Below are positions 27,312-37,853 of a stretch of 64,000 bases of DNA, in pieces (within the stretch, counting starts at the first letter, position 1; every line of letters begins with the position of its first letter). Source of the DNA: Alteromonas aestuariivivens (GTDB taxonomy: Bacteria > Pseudomonadota > Gammaproteobacteria > Enterobacterales > Alteromonadaceae); the NCBI RefSeq assembly GCF_003367475.1, contig NZ_QRHA01000012.1:47353-111352 (forward strand), in the 5' to 3' direction. The translations under genes and the position numbers were made by a program. The notes beneath the pieces were generated by a model that was not told where the DNA came from, did no database searches, and saw only the letters and a list, made by a program, of their open reading frames with translations.

Positions 27312-28130
27312 TTATGGACTTCCGGTCTTATTTCCGGTTTCAAATTCCGTACGCAAAAAGATGGGAGGGCAGCCTGGCAGCTGCTCCAGGCGGTAGGAGT
27401 CAGCCAACCGGCGAATACTATCGTGGTGGCGTAACAGAAAATCGTTGAACAGAGCAATGACTTCAGGATGATTCACGCTCGACATGCGATAGGCCAGGTG
27501 GCCAGCAGAAATATTTGGCGCTACCACGACCTTATCTTCATCTTGTCCCAGGCTGTTGAGTTGATGCCGTACGGCATCGATACTCAGATCGAGCCCGTCT
27601 ACCATCCCATTGAGCAACATGCGGGTCAGTACCTTCAGCGAACTGTCCCGAACCAGTTTAAGCTCACCCTGTGCAATTTGCTTTTTCCAGCGGGGAGAGG
27701 GGGTAAAGCCAACCAGAGTGCCAAGGCGTTTGACTTCTGGAGCCCGAATTTTGGCATTTTGTTTCAACACAATGGTTTCCTCACAAAATGTCAGGATTGG
27801 TTGGCTAAAATAGGTGCCAGGACTTACGAGTTCTGACCACTTTTCGTTGTCCGGTATTTTAAAGTCGACCAGACCATCCTGGTACCATCTGGCTACCCGG
27901 TTCAGGGGTAAAGGGATAAATTCAAACATCAGGCCGCTGTCTTCTACAAACAGTTCGAGCAGTTCAGGCAAAAAACCTTCAGCTTTGAACCCGGAAAAAT
28001 TTTGAATAGGGTAGTAGTCGATATCTTCAACCGCGATCCGATAGGCGGTTGACTGATTTGCCCTGCATAACAGCGGTTGCCCGACAGTGAATAGGAGCAC
28101 CAGGAAAGTGCACAGGCGAGGCAAACACAT
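27312..28130 (-). CDS. Periplasmic solute-binding protein, family 3-like
   Basis: 272 residues from the ATG at 28130, giving a clear signal peptide (MCLPRLCTFLVLLFTVGQPL, then LCRA). The frame is open far upstream but that part overlaps nothing recognisable. The mature part resembles the amino-acid-binding SBP_bac_3 fold common as orphan genes in marine gammaproteobacteria: FKAEGFLPELLELFVEDSGL, RVARWYQDGLVDFKIPD and LTRMLLNGMVDGLD. No permease or ATPase is adjacent, so the ligand and partner are unknown. It is convergent with rluB, with 17 bases between. Confidence 0.75.
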   Translation of the reverse strand: MCLPRLCTFLVLLFTVGQPLLCRANQSTAYRIAVEDIDYYPIQNFSGFKAEGFLPELLELFVEDSGLMFEFIPLPLNRVARWYQDGLVDFKIPDNEKWSELVSPGTYFSQPILTFCEETIVLKQNAKIRAPEVKRLGTLVGFTPSPRWKKQIAQGELKLVRDSSLKVLTRMLLNGMVDGLDLSIDAVRHQLNSLGQDEDKVVVAPNISAGHLAYRMSSVNHPEVIALFNDFLLRHHDSIRRLADSYRLEQLPGCPPIFLRTEFETGNKTGSP

Positions 28131-28372
28131 AGTTGAAACAACTCCCAGGCTGTCCGTGTCCGCTTTGTAGGGAACCTTATCACCTAGCATAGTGACAGTA
28201 CCCCTATGCTGCCAGTTCTGAACGGCCGGGAGCATGGATATTTTTTGTTGCATCGACGATCTTGGCGGCCTGATTGTCCTTAGCTGAAGCATACGCAAGA
28301 CGTTTTGACGTGGTATTAATATCAACGCTGCTGGACGATCGTTTTGTGGGGAAGAAACCGGAGACATATAAC

Positions 28373-29656
28373 TTGGACAAAACTCAGCAGCTAACCAAAG
28401 CAAAGCAGCAGGCAATGGCCTGGCTGATTGGCGCGGCTATGGTGTTTATTGGGGCAAGTATTTTCAAACATCACAGTACCGGGCAATGGGTGGAACTGGT
28501 AAAAATGGCCTCGGAAGCTGCACTGGTCGGTGGGCTTGCTGACTGGTTTGCGGTGTCTGCGTTGTTTCGGCCCATTCCTCCCCGCTTCTCAATTCCCCAC
28601 ACCAACATTGTTGCCCGCAATAAAGTAGCCATAGCGACGGAACTGTCAGAATTCGTCAGGGACAAGTTTTTCAACGCTGAAGCCCTGGAGATCCTTATTC
28701 GCCAAAGCCAGCCCGCCCAAGGGGCGGGGCGATGGTTGCGCAGTTCTGAACATGCCACAAAGTTGGCCCATTATCTTGCCGATTTCCTGGCCGGTATCAT
28801 TCGGGTCGTGGATGACAAACCGATACAGCGCTTTTTGTTTGAAAGTGCAACGGCGTCACTGAGACGTATCGATATGGTGCCGCTGGCGGAGGGAACACTC
28901 AATGTTCTTACCAGTGATAACCGCCATCAGCAGGTGCTGGATCAACTCATTTCACAGCTGGCAAAAATGGCTGAGCACCCGGACACTCAGGTTTTAATTG
29001 CCCACAAGCTGACAGACTGGTTGAAAGAGGAGCATCGCCGGCTCGAGAAATTACTGCCATCCGGTTGGCTCAGCGAGCAGGGGGCACAAATAGCGGTAAG
29101 GGCGATCGTCAGTACGCTGAAGGACATTGATGAGGACCCACAACACCCTCTGCGCCGGGCGTTCGACCGTTACGTGCAGGAATACATTGAGAGGGTACGC
29201 AACGAGCCTGAACTGCAACAAAAACTGGGAGTGATGCGTGAGAAGTTGTTGGAAAATAAAGCACTTAAACGTTATTTCGGCAAAGTCTGGCTGGATGTAA
29301 GGAATTGGCTGTTGGCTGATTTGGCAAACCGTAAAGGGCGTTTTTCGTCGCACATGTATCAGGCACTGGTGGATTTGGGCGAGGCACTGCATCGTGATCC
29401 AAAACTGGCTCAGGCCATAAACGATCATCTTTCAGAAGCAGCCCGTTATCTGGCACCAGAGTTGTCAGAATTTCTGACCAGTCACATTCGCACGACAATA
29501 GAAAACTGGGATGAAAGGGAAATGGCCGAGCAGATCGAACTTAACATTGGTAAAGATCTGCAAAAAGTTCGTATTAACGGCACTCTTGTTGGCGGAACCA
29601 TTGGCGCGATACTGTTTTTTGTCGAGTTCGGGCTGGCGCAGTTGCCATGGACATGA
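28373..29656 (+). CDS. DUF445 family membrane protein
   Basis: 427 residues from the TTG at 28373 (MDKTQQLTKAKQQAMAWLIG), preceded by GGAG ten bases upstream; the frame is open back to 28274 but those codons are not family-like. A membrane helix sits at about 14-32. GGLADWFAVSALFRPI and IPHTNIVARNKVAI are the DUF445 core. A second helix is at the extreme C-terminus. Between them is a long helical domain. The function of DUF445 proteins is unknown. Confidence 0.85.
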   Translation: MDKTQQLTKAKQQAMAWLIGAAMVFIGASIFKHHSTGQWVELVKMASEAALVGGLADWFAVSALFRPIPPRFSIPHTNIVARNKVAIATELSEFVRDKFFNAEALEILIRQSQPAQGAGRWLRSSEHATKLAHYLADFLAGIIRVVDDKPIQRFLFESATASLRRIDMVPLAEGTLNVLTSDNRHQQVLDQLISQLAKMAEHPDTQVLIAHKLTDWLKEEHRRLEKLLPSGWLSEQGAQIAVRAIVSTLKDIDEDPQHPLRRAFDRYVQEYIERVRNEPELQQKLGVMREKLLENKALKRYFGKVWLDVRNWLLADLANRKGRFSSHMYQALVDLGEALHRDPKLAQAINDHLSEAARYLAPELSEFLTSHIRTTIENWDEREMAEQIELNIGKDLQKVRINGTLVGGTIGAILFFVEFGLAQLPWT

Positions 29657-29838
29657 TGCCGCGACGGGTGTGTTGGCCAAGGCAGGATGTTCAGCAGTGG
29701 TAATATCAGTCAACGGTATGCTGGATTTTTATATAACAATCAAGGATGATGTGGCACTTTCAAATGTTTGCTGTGCGAATTAGCCGCAGCGCCGCGAGTT
29801 TTTTATTTCCCGGTAACTAAGTTCAAAGGTAACGTTTT

Positions 29839-30585
29839 ATGTATAAACTGGTACTCATTCGTCACGGCGAAAGTCAGTGGAATCTGGAGAATCGCTTCAC
29901 CGGCTGGCATGATGTCGATCTGAGCGAGTCGGGCATTGCCCAAGCTAAAGGTGCAGGTCAGGCCCTGAAAGAGGCAGGCTTCGAATTTGATATCGCCTAC
30001 ACCTCCGTTTTGCTGCGCGCTATCAAAACCCTCAACATCGCCCTGGAGGAAATGGGGCAGCATTATCTGCCGGTAGAGCGTCACTGGCGTTTGAACGAGC
30101 GCCATTATGGCGCCCTAACCGGTCTGGATAAAGCGGAGACCGCTGCCAAACACGGCGAAGACCAAGTTAAAATCTGGCGCCGCAGCTTTGATGTACCGCC
30201 ACCGGAAGTGGATACCGACAGTGAGCATTTCCCGGCTCACGACCGCCGCTATGCCAATGTAGATCCAAGCATTCTGCCGAAAGCGGAGAGTCTGGCGTTG
30301 ACCATTGAGCGCGTACTGCCTTACTGGCATGATGAAATTCGCCCGACCATTCAAAGCGGAAAGCGGGTGATTATTGCTGCTCACGGCAACAGCCTGCGCG
30401 CGCTGGTCAAATACCTGGATGGCATGACCGAAGAAGAGGTACTGGAACTGAATATTCCTACCGGTGTGCCACTGGTTTACGAACTGGATGAAAATCTGAA
30501 ACCAATTTCCAAGCAGTACATTGGTGATCCTGAAGCCATCAAGGCGATGATGGATGCCGTGGCCAATCAGGGTAAAGCCAAGTAG
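29839..30585 (+). CDS. gpmA: 2,3-bisphosphoglycerate-dependent phosphoglycerate mutase GpmA
   Basis: Glycolytic enzyme interconverting 3- and 2-phosphoglycerate. 248 residues; the phosphohistidine is H9 in [10 protein letters not shown], followed by [28 protein letters not shown] and [14 protein letters not shown] with the second active-site His. An AAGGTAA sits about eight bases before the ATG. It ends at a strong terminator and stands alone. Confidence 0.97.
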   Translation: MYKLVLIRHGESQWNLENRFTGWHDVDLSESGIAQAKGAGQALKEAGFEFDIAYTSVLLRAIKTLNIALEEMGQHYLPVERHWRLNERHYGALTGLDKAETAAKHGEDQVKIWRRSFDVPPPEVDTDSEHFPAHDRRYANVDPSILPKAESLALTIERVLPYWHDEIRPTIQSGKRVIIAAHGNSLRALVKYLDGMTEEEVLELNIPTGVPLVYELDENLKPISKQYIGDPEAIKAMMDAVANQGKAK

Positions 30586-30636
30586 GTTTAACCTAAAATT
30601 GGCTCAGAGCTGCCGGCCTTCATCAAACCGAATTTA

Positions 30637-30666
30637 AATAACCCTCCGTGTGAGGGTTATTTTTTA
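30637..30666 (+). terminator. Intrinsic terminator of gpmA
   Basis: AATAACCCTC (30637-30646) pairs with GAGGGTTATT (30652-30661) around a five-base loop and continues into a T-run. Confidence 0.92.
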
Positions 30667-30694
30667 CCTGATGCGCGAGTGGCATACTGTTTGG

Positions 30695-31492
30695 TTACAA
30701 TCTGATAGTACCGCTCAAATACGGTACTGCATTACCGCTGATCGTTACTCGTTCTTCACACACCTCACACTCCAGTATTCCTCCCCGGGCCGAGGCCTGG
30801 TAGGCAACAAGAGTGTTTTTTTCGAGTCGCTCTGCCCAGAACGGAGCCAGCCCGGTATGGATTGAGCCTGTGACCGGGTCTTCATCACCACCATTGGCCG
30901 GCCAGAAATAGCGGGAAATGAAATCGTAGTCCGTGCCACTGTAGCGGGCAGTAACCACAACATCCAGCGGCGCGAGAGTTTTCAGCAGATCGCTGTTGGC
31001 GGTTACATTGAGTATTTCTTTTTCGGATGGATAAACTGCAAAATAGGCCTGGCTGTTTTGAAAAACTTCCGCCGGTGGGATAGACAGCGCGTCAAACAGT
31101 GCCTCGGGACAGCGTTCAACCTTGGTTGGGCGGGTATTGGGAAAATCCATTTGTATCTTACCCTTTGGAGACAGAGTTATCTGCATCCGGCCAATTTTCT
31201 GTGCGGTGAAAATAAGCTTTGTCAGCCCTGGTTGACGGCTGAACAGAACGTACGCCGATGCCAGCGTGGCATGTCCGCAAAAGGCAATTTCGGTGAGCGG
31301 TGAAAACCATCTGATAGCAAAGGTGTTGGCACCAGCTGGGACCAAAAACGCCGTCTCGGACAGGTTGTTTTCCATCGCAATTTTCTGCATAACGGAAACG
31401 CTGAGCCACTCTTCTGTGATTATTACAGCGGCTGGGTTTCCACTAAAAAGACGATGGGTAAAAGCATCTATCACATCTATTTGGATTTGCAC
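30695..31492 (-). CDS. PhzF-family isomerase-like protein
   Basis: 265 residues from the GTG at 31492, with GGGAA six bases upstream; the open frame reaches 31558 but the extension is not family-like. The start QIQIDVIDAFTHRLFSGNPAAV, NNLSETAFL with the likely catalytic Glu, FAIRWFSPLTEIAFCGHATL and DPVTGSIHTGLAPFWA are the diagnostic PhzF / diaminopimelate-epimerase-fold segments. PhzF itself acts in phenazine synthesis, but no phenazine genes are nearby, so the substrate is unknown. Confidence 0.88.
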   Translation of the reverse strand: MQIQIDVIDAFTHRLFSGNPAAVIITEEWLSVSVMQKIAMENNLSETAFLVPAGANTFAIRWFSPLTEIAFCGHATLASAYVLFSRQPGLTKLIFTAQKIGRMQITLSPKGKIQMDFPNTRPTKVERCPEALFDALSIPPAEVFQNSQAYFAVYPSEKEILNVTANSDLLKTLAPLDVVVTARYSGTDYDFISRYFWPANGGDEDPVTGSIHTGLAPFWAERLEKNTLVAYQASARGGILECEVCEERVTISGNAVPYLSGTIRL

Positions 31493-31729
31493 GGTAGTTT
31501 CCCGATATGGCAATTTACTGGCAAAGGGCAGGGTTGCGTTGCCCGTTTTACGAGGCAAACACAGTACCCTATTTTGCCCGGGTTGTTGAGAGTCAGGGGG
31601 AAAACAGGTGATTTAGCCCACCAGCGCAGGCAACAAAGTGGTTTCTGCCAGTTTTGGGCCAACTGGGCAATTGCATCTGCTCTCTGGCATGACTAAACTT
31701 ACCCGATTTTTAACCTTACAGGCAGTGAA

Positions 31730-32521
31730 ATGACACGAATCGCTCTGGGCATTGAATACGATGGTGCTGCGCATTACGGTTGGCAACGGCAGCGTGAAGT
31801 ACCCAGCGTGCAGGAACATCTTGAAAAAGCGTTGTCCACAGTGGCCAATACACCCATTGAGGTGCAGTGCGCCGGGCGCACAGACGCTGGCGTTCACGCA
31901 ACCGGCCAGGTAGTGCATTTTGATTGCCCCAATCCCCGGCCACAAAGGGCCTGGACACTGGGGGTGAATGCCAATCTGCCCGATTCCATCGCCGTGACCT
32001 GGTGTAAGGAAGTCAGCGACGATTTTCACGCCCGTTTTTCGGCCACTCATCGCCGCTACCGCTATGTGATCCTGAACGCCAGAATGCGCCCTGCAATACT
32101 TCATAATGGTATTACCCATGTGCATCGGCAACTTGATGCAGAACGTATGCATGAAGCCGCACAGGCATTGTTGGGTGAGCAGGACTTTACTTCATTTCGT
32201 GCGGCGCTTTGCCAGTCTAAAACACCCTTTCGCAATGTCACACACGTTTCCGTCTACCGGCAGGGCCACTGCGTGGTAGTGGACATTCGCGCCAATGCCT
32301 TTTTGCATCACATGGTTCGTAATATCACCGGTTCGTTAATTGAAGTGGGTTGTGGTGCACAGCCAGTTGAGTGGATGGAACAGTTGCTGGCGGCGAAAAA
32401 TCGAAGTCTGGCAGCAGCCACCGCCAAGCCTAATGGACTGTACCTGGTAAATGTGACGTACCCTTCCGATTTTGATATTCCCAGCCAGCCTATGGGGCCC
32501 TTGTTTTTGCCGGAAGAGTGA
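31730..32521 (+). CDS. truA: tRNA pseudouridine(38-40) synthase TruA
   Basis: 263 residues. The catalytic Asp is D52 in [30 protein letters not shown] and [17 protein letters not shown] are further TruA signatures. It modifies positions 38-40 of the anticodon stem. It opens the truA-accD-folC-dedD-cvpA-purF neighbourhood known from E. coli; accD has its own promoter. Confidence 0.96.
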   Translation: MTRIALGIEYDGAAHYGWQRQREVPSVQEHLEKALSTVANTPIEVQCAGRTDAGVHATGQVVHFDCPNPRPQRAWTLGVNANLPDSIAVTWCKEVSDDFHARFSATHRRYRYVILNARMRPAILHNGITHVHRQLDAERMHEAAQALLGEQDFTSFRAALCQSKTPFRNVTHVSVYRQGHCVVVDIRANAFLHHMVRNITGSLIEVGCGAQPVEWMEQLLAAKNRSLAAATAKPNGLYLVNVTYPSDFDIPSQPMGPLFLPEE

Positions 32522-32563
32522 CATATTCACGGGATTGGTAACTTCTTAGACCAGTTTTGTTTT

Positions 32564-32592
32564 TTGCATTTTTTAGTATTGTGGTCTAATAC
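32564..32592 (+). promoter_or_regulatory. Candidate promoter of accD-folC-dedD
   Basis: TTGCAT (32564-32569) and TAATAC (32587-32592) with 17-base spacing, about 95 bases before the accD start in the only sizeable gap upstream. Confidence 0.55.
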
Positions 32593-32688
32593 CCCTCAAG
32601 AATAAAAAGTTAAAATCTTGCTCCTAAATGTGCGTAAATAAGCATCAAGTTAGCGTGAGCAACTCAATACAATAAGGACCTTCCTTAC

Positions 32689-33534
32689 ATGAGCTGGATT
32701 CAAAAAATATTGCCTCGAACGCAGACTCCTACTAAAGGTAATGTGCCTGAGGGGATCTGGACCAAGTGTACTTCCTGTCAGGCAGTGCTTTACAAGAGTG
32801 AACTGGAAAAGCAACTGGAAGTTTGCCCTAAATGTGATCATCACATGCGCATCACTGCCCGCAAGCGTATTGACAGTTTCCTTGACCCCAGTGACCGAAA
32901 AGAGCTGGGAGCTTCGCTGGAGCCACAGGATGTACTTAAATTCAAAGACTCCAAGCGCTATAAAGATCGAATTGTTGCTGCGCAAAAGGCGACCAATGAG
33001 AAAGATGCCTTGGTCGTTATGCAGGGCAAACTGAAAGGCAAACCTATTGCGGTTGCCTGTTTTGAGTTTTCCTTTATGGGCGGCTCAATGGCATCGGTAG
33101 TAGGGGCCCGTTTTGTGGAGGCTGTGAACGCCTGCCTCGAACACAACATGCCATTGGTCTGTTTTTCTGCCAGCGGTGGTGCCCGCATGCAAGAAGCGTT
33201 GATGTCGTTGATGCAGATGGCCAAAACGTCGGCTGCCCTGGCAAAAATGAGTAAAAAAGGCCTGCCTTTTATCTCAGTACTCACCGATCCCACCATGGGG
33301 GGCGTATCCGCCAGCCTGGCAATGCTGGGTGATATCAATGTGGCTGAGCCCAAAGCGCTTATTGGTTTTGCCGGTCCCCGCGTTATTGAGCAAACCGTGC
33401 GTGAAAAACTGCCACCCGGTTTCCAGCGCAGTGAATTTTTGCTGGAAAAGGGAGCCATCGATATGATTGTTGACCGTCGGGAAATGCGTGATAAATTACA
33501 CGGCCTGTTGAGCAAGCTGCACCGAACCGATTAA
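32689..33534 (+). CDS. accD: Acetyl-CoA carboxylase carboxyltransferase subunit beta AccD
   Basis: 281 residues. The N-terminal zinc ribbon has CTSC and CPKC; the crotonase-fold body contains [33 protein letters not shown] and [18 protein letters not shown]. With AccA it transfers carboxyl from biotin to acetyl-CoA, the committed step of fatty acid synthesis. AAGGA lies about nine bases before the ATG. folC begins immediately after its stop. Confidence 0.97.
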   Translation: MSWIQKILPRTQTPTKGNVPEGIWTKCTSCQAVLYKSELEKQLEVCPKCDHHMRITARKRIDSFLDPSDRKELGASLEPQDVLKFKDSKRYKDRIVAAQKATNEKDALVVMQGKLKGKPIAVACFEFSFMGGSMASVVGARFVEAVNACLEHNMPLVCFSASGGARMQEALMSLMQMAKTSAALAKMSKKGLPFISVLTDPTMGGVSASLAMLGDINVAEPKALIGFAGPRVIEQTVREKLPPGFQRSEFLLEKGAIDMIVDRREMRDKLHGLLSKLHRTD

Positions 33535-34824
33535 GTGAACAATCCCCCGAGTAACAATATTGCGCCAGAACACCGTACTCTGGCGCAATGGCTTTCCTAC
33601 CTGGAATCCATCCATCCAACAGCCATAGATATGGGCCTCGAACGGGTTTCTGATGTAGCCCGGCGAATAGCTCTGAATTTCGAAAATGCCACCGTCATCA
33701 CAGTGGGCGGAACCAATGGCAAGGGCACAACGTGTCGTATTCTCGAACAGACGTTACTGGCACAGGGCAAGTCTGTAGGCGTGTACAGCTCTCCGCATTT
33801 GATGGATTATCGTGAACGTGTACGTATCAATGATCAACTCAGGCCCGAACAGGAATACTGTGATGCGTTTCAGCAGGTAGAAGCGGCAAGAGGGGAGATT
33901 TCCCTGACCTATTTCGAATTCGGCACGCTCGCGGCAATGCTAATGCTGCAGGCAGCCAGGCTGGATGTGATTATTCTGGAGGTAGGGCTTGGCGGCCGTT
34001 TGGATGCCACTAACATTGTTGATGCTGATTTGGCTATCCTAACGACTATTGGGCTTGATCATCAGGACTGGCTGGGGGATACCCGGGAGCAAATCGCACA
34101 GGAAAAAGCCGGTATATTGAGGAAAGGTATTCCTGCTGTTGTAGGTGAGCCGGACCCTCCGTCAAACCTGGCAGCGATTATTGCCGGCTATGGTGCCCTT
34201 CCAAGTTGGGCAGGGAAAAATTTTGGTTATGAGCAGCAGGGTGACACCTGGTCCTGGTTTGGTAGCAATGCCCGCTTTTCAGGCCTCGTTATGCCCAAGG
34301 TGCCAATGCAAAACGTAAGTACCGCACTGGCGGCGCTGGAACAGCTGGAGTGCCTGCCCGAATGCGACGTTTTAAATGCGGTACTGGAGCACGCCACTTT
34401 ACCTGGCAGGCGCCAACAAATTCAGGATCATCCCACGGTGATTGTCGATGTCGCCCATAATCCTCAGGCAACCGAAGAAATGGCCCGGTGGCTGGACAAC
34501 TGTTGTTTTGACAATTTGTACATAGTGGTGGGGATGCTCAAGGATAAGGCGATTGCTGAGACATTGGCTTCATTGGCCAATTACCGCGCTCACTGGTATC
34601 TGGCCAGCACAGATGGCCCCCGTGGTTGCGACGCCAGTAGTTTACTTTCAGCTTTGCCGGCGGGCACGGTTGAGAGCTCTCACAGTTTCCCCAAGGTCGT
34701 GGAGGCCTATCGTGGCGCACTTGAAAAAGCCCAACAAAATGACCTGATTTTGGTTTTTGGCTCTTTTCTTACTGTGGCAGATGTATTAGCTTTTCACACT
34801 GACCGCAGTACTTGTAAGGAGTAA
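33535..34824 (+). CDS. folC: Bifunctional dihydrofolate synthase / folylpolyglutamate synthase FolC
   Basis: 429 residues from a GTG start directly abutting the accD stop. Mur-ligase-like ATPase: P-loop VGGTNGKGTTCR, the SPHLMDYRERVRI folate segment, EVGLGGRLDATN, GLDHQDWLG and DVAHNPQATEEMA. It adds glutamate to dihydropteroate and extends folate polyglutamates. Confidence 0.96.
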   Translation: MNNPPSNNIAPEHRTLAQWLSYLESIHPTAIDMGLERVSDVARRIALNFENATVITVGGTNGKGTTCRILEQTLLAQGKSVGVYSSPHLMDYRERVRINDQLRPEQEYCDAFQQVEAARGEISLTYFEFGTLAAMLMLQAARLDVIILEVGLGGRLDATNIVDADLAILTTIGLDHQDWLGDTREQIAQEKAGILRKGIPAVVGEPDPPSNLAAIIAGYGALPSWAGKNFGYEQQGDTWSWFGSNARFSGLVMPKVPMQNVSTALAALEQLECLPECDVLNAVLEHATLPGRRQQIQDHPTVIVDVAHNPQATEEMARWLDNCCFDNLYIVVGMLKDKAIAETLASLANYRAHWYLASTDGPRGCDASSLLSALPAGTVESSHSFPKVVEAYRGALEKAQQNDLILVFGSFLTVADVLAFHTDRSTCKE

Positions 34825-35406
34825 ATGGTGGCTTCGGCTTTACAAAATCGTTTGGTAGGCACCATCATACTGGTGGCCCTGGCAGTAATCTTTTTGCCGG
34901 ATATTCTGGACGGCAAAAAGGAAACCAGCGATGACGCCTTCGTGAGCGTTCCGGCTACTCCTGCGCGCAAACCCATCGTCGACCCGGAACCGTTTCCCGC
35001 GGCACGAGTGGCCAAGGCCGCTCAGCGTCCTGTTGAGGTGGTGGAAGAAACCGCCGTTGATGACCCGCCGGTTGAAAACGCAATACAGAAACCGGCTGCG
35101 GAAAAGGCTGAGCCGGACGATTTGGGTAACCAGACCGTTGTTAGCGAACCTGATGCCAAAGAAGAGGGCAGCTGGGTGATTCAACTCGGAAGTTTCCGTC
35201 ACAGCAAGAACGTCAAGCAATTATTGGACAAGCTCGAAAATGCCGGTTACCGGGCCTTCAGCAGGCCGATACAAACCAGCTCCGGACCACTGACCAAAGT
35301 TTTTGTCGGGCCGGAACTGGAGCGCAGGAAGCTTGAAGCAGCAGTGCCACATTTGCAGGAGCTTACTGGTTTGAAAGGGAAAATCACTGAATTTGAAGTG
35401 AAATAG
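34825..35406 (+). CDS. dedD: SPOR-domain cell division protein DedD
   Basis: 193 residues starting directly after the folC stop. One membrane helix (about 9-26, LVGTIILVALAVIFLPDIL), an acidic/Pro-rich periplasmic linker, and a C-terminal SPOR domain (about 113-190: GSWVIQLGSFRHSKNVKQLL and ending GLKGKITEFEVK). SPOR domains bind denuded septal peptidoglycan; DedD assists FtsN-type activation of septation. Position between folC and cvpA matches E. coli. Confidence 0.92.
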   Translation: MVASALQNRLVGTIILVALAVIFLPDILDGKKETSDDAFVSVPATPARKPIVDPEPFPAARVAKAAQRPVEVVEETAVDDPPVENAIQKPAAEKAEPDDLGNQTVVSEPDAKEEGSWVIQLGSFRHSKNVKQLLDKLENAGYRAFSRPIQTSSGPLTKVFVGPELERRKLEAAVPHLQELTGLKGKITEFEVK

Positions 35407-35725
35407 TCAGATTCGCCAATGATGATGGCTTTGCATCTTACAGCCAGGCCCCGTTTAGATTGTTCGGGCTAAAGACAGGCGAATTTCTGGTCAAAATAGT
35501 ATAGTGTGGTGAGGCAAAGCCGAACTATACTGAGTTCTATCTGGATCTGGATGGAAATTTGGGCTTACAGAGTCTGCAACTCGCCCGAGTCGAGAGGGAA
35601 TTCGCGTTGGTAATCAAATCCGCTTCTGTTAGAATGCGCGCCATCATACGGCAGCCCTGTGGACGCCGCTGGTTCTGGGCCAGTGAGGGTAGCAGGTTTA
35701 ACTTCAGTTACGGGCTAAAGAATCG
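35407..35725 (+). other. Intergenic region dedD-cvpA with candidate promoter
   Basis: 319 bases without a credible gene. It contains a promoter-like pair at 35607-35635 (listed separately). I saw no PurR-like palindrome and no strong terminator after dedD. Confidence 0.6.
35607..35635 (+). promoter_or_regulatory. Candidate promoter of cvpA-purF
   Basis: TTGGTA (35607-35612) and TAGAAT (35630-35635) are separated by 17 bases, about 90 bases before the cvpA start. Confidence 0.5.
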
Positions 35726-36214
35726 ATGAACTGGGTAGATTTTTCCATATTAGCGATTATTGCAGTTTCTACCCTGATCAGTCTGGTAAGAGGGTTCGTC
35801 AAGGAAGCCGTTTCTCTGGTGGTGTGGTTTGGTGCCCTCTTTATTGCCAGCCATTTCTACGCTGACCTCGCCGTTTACTTTACTCAAATCGACGATGAAA
35901 TTCTTCGCAATGGTGCTGCCATTGCTGCTCTCTTTGTTGCTACCCTGATTGTGGGGGGCTTAGCCAACTATGTTATCAGTCAGTTGGTGCATGCAACGGG
36001 CCTGTCTGGAACAGACCGTGCGCTCGGACTCATATTCGGAGCGCTAAGAGGGGTGCTGATCGTCAGTGCCATATTGTTTTTCATGGATACTTTTACGCCC
36101 TCTTCCGACGCGAAGTGGTGGGAGGATTCCGTGCTTATCCCAGAATTTGCAGTGATTATTGAGTGGTTCTTTGCGTTCGTGAAGGACAGCTCCAGTTTTT
36201 TAACACCCGCTTGA
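35726..36214 (+). CDS. cvpA: CvpA family membrane protein
   Basis: 162 residues with four predicted helices (about 5-23, 29-46, 64-85, 101-121). The start NWVDFSILAIIAVSTLISLV and RGFVKEAVSLVVW are typical of CvpA, known from colicin V production and now linked to envelope homeostasis. It precedes purF by 14 bases and is probably co-transcribed, as in E. coli. Confidence 0.93.
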   Translation: MNWVDFSILAIIAVSTLISLVRGFVKEAVSLVVWFGALFIASHFYADLAVYFTQIDDEILRNGAAIAALFVATLIVGGLANYVISQLVHATGLSGTDRALGLIFGALRGVLIVSAILFFMDTFTPSSDAKWWEDSVLIPEFAVIIEWFFAFVKDSSSFLTPA

Positions 36215-36228
36215 AATAGGTAAATCAG

Positions 36229-37749
36229 ATGTGTGGTATTGTCGGAATTGTAGGTAAATCCCAGGTGGCGCAGTCCCTCTATGACGGGCTGACGGTACTG
36301 CAGCACCGCGGGCAGGACGCTGCCGGAATAATAACCATTGATGAAAATCGTTTTAATCTGCGTAAAGCTAATGGTCTGGTGCGGGATGTGTTTCATACCC
36401 GTCATATGAAGCGGTTAACGGGCAATATGGGAATTGGGCATTGTCGTTACCCCACAGCAGGAACGTCAAGCTCTGCGGAAGCTCAGCCATTCTATGTGAA
36501 CTCCCCGTTTGGTATTGCATTTGCGCATAACGGCAACCTGACAAACGCCCACGAGTTGCAGGAAGAGGTGTTTCGCATTGCTCGCAGGCACATCAACACG
36601 TCCTCGGATTCTGAGTTGCTGTTGAACATTTTCGCCCATGAACTTCAAAGCTGCACAGAACTCACCGTCAGTGCCAAAGACGTATTCAAAGTGGTGACCA
36701 GCGTACACAAGAAAATCCGGGGTGCTTATGCGGTGGTTGCGGCCATTATCGGTCAGGGAATCGTCGCATTTCGTGACCCTCACGGAATTCGTCCCCTTGC
36801 ACTGGGTAAGCGTGTAACTGAGATGGGTGAAGAATATATGGTGGCCTCCGAGAGCGTGGCTCTGGACACCGTAGGGTTCAAATTCATTCGCGATGTGGCT
36901 CCGGGTGAGGCCGTCTTTATTACTGAATCCGGAGAGCTGCACACACAACAATGTGCAGAACAGCCATCAACCTCACCGTGTATTTTTGAATTTGTGTATT
37001 TTGCCCGCCCTGACTCATTCATCGATGGTATTTCAGTTTATGCATCACGGGTAAACATGGGCCGTAAGCTGGGTGAAAAAATTGCCAAGGAATGGGCCGA
37101 TCTGGATATCGACGTAGTGATCCCCATTCCGGAAACCTCCAGTGATGTGGCTTTGCAGATAGCAACTACGCTGAACCTGCCGTATCGACAAGGGTTTGTG
37201 AAGAACCGCTACATCGGGCGCACTTTCATTATGCCGGGTCAGACTATGCGCAAAAAGTCTGTACGCAGAAAGCTCAATGCCATTTCATCCGAATTCAGAG
37301 GCAAAAACGTGTTGTTGGTGGATGATTCTATTGTTCGCGGTACAACCTCAGGACAAATTATCGAGATGGCCCGTGAGTCCGGAGCCAAGAAGGTGTATTT
37401 TGCTTCCGCTGCGCCGGAAATTCGTTTTCCGAACGTGTACGGTATTGACATGCCTTCGGCCAACGAATTGATTGCCTATGGCAGGGAAATTGAGCAGATT
37501 GCAGATTTGATTCAGGCGGACGGGCTGATTTTCCAGGACATTCAGGATCTGGTCGATGCCGTTCGGGAGGAAAACCCGGATATTAAACGTTTTGAAACCT
37601 CGGTTTTCGATGGAAATTACATTACCGCAGACATCGACCAGGATTATCTGGAACGCATCGATATTGCCCGTGGTGAAAAGTCACGGCAGGCCCCTGTGGT
37701 GCAGGCGGAACTCAGTAACCTTGAAATGCATAACATCGAAGAACTCTGA
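36229..37749 (+). CDS. purF: Amidophosphoribosyltransferase PurF
   Basis: First step of purine synthesis: PRPP plus glutamine to phosphoribosylamine. 506 residues. The N-terminal Ntn glutaminase exposes Cys2 (MCGIVGIVG) and has HRGQDAAG and [11 protein letters not shown]. The transferase half has the PRPP loop [15 protein letters not shown]. Normal length. It ends at a strong terminator. Confidence 0.97.
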   Translation: MCGIVGIVGKSQVAQSLYDGLTVLQHRGQDAAGIITIDENRFNLRKANGLVRDVFHTRHMKRLTGNMGIGHCRYPTAGTSSSAEAQPFYVNSPFGIAFAHNGNLTNAHELQEEVFRIARRHINTSSDSELLLNIFAHELQSCTELTVSAKDVFKVVTSVHKKIRGAYAVVAAIIGQGIVAFRDPHGIRPLALGKRVTEMGEEYMVASESVALDTVGFKFIRDVAPGEAVFITESGELHTQQCAEQPSTSPCIFEFVYFARPDSFIDGISVYASRVNMGRKLGEKIAKEWADLDIDVVIPIPETSSDVALQIATTLNLPYRQGFVKNRYIGRTFIMPGQTMRKKSVRRKLNAISSEFRGKNVLLVDDSIVRGTTSGQIIEMARESGAKKVYFASAAPEIRFPNVYGIDMPSANELIAYGREIEQIADLIQADGLIFQDIQDLVDAVREENPDIKRFETSVFDGNYITADIDQDYLERIDIARGEKSRQAPVVQAELSNLEMHNIEEL

Positions 37750-37774
37750 GTTGTTTTAAAGCATATGGACAATG

Positions 37775-37801
37775 AAAAGCCGCATGGAATGCGGCTTTTT
37801 T
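37775..37801 (+). terminator. Intrinsic terminator of purF
   Basis: AAAAGCCGCAT (37775-37785) pairs perfectly with ATGCGGCTTTT (37789-37799) around three bases, ending in a T-run. The A-run on the other side may also stop minus-strand transcripts. Confidence 0.92.
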
Positions 37802-37853
37802 ATTGACGGTAAATAAAGTGTGCACTTACAGCCAAAGTGACGTTCAGCTTCCC

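Noticed and set aside
35407..35725. PurR operator before cvpA-purF
   Set aside because: No palindrome resembling the PurR consensus was found in the gap.
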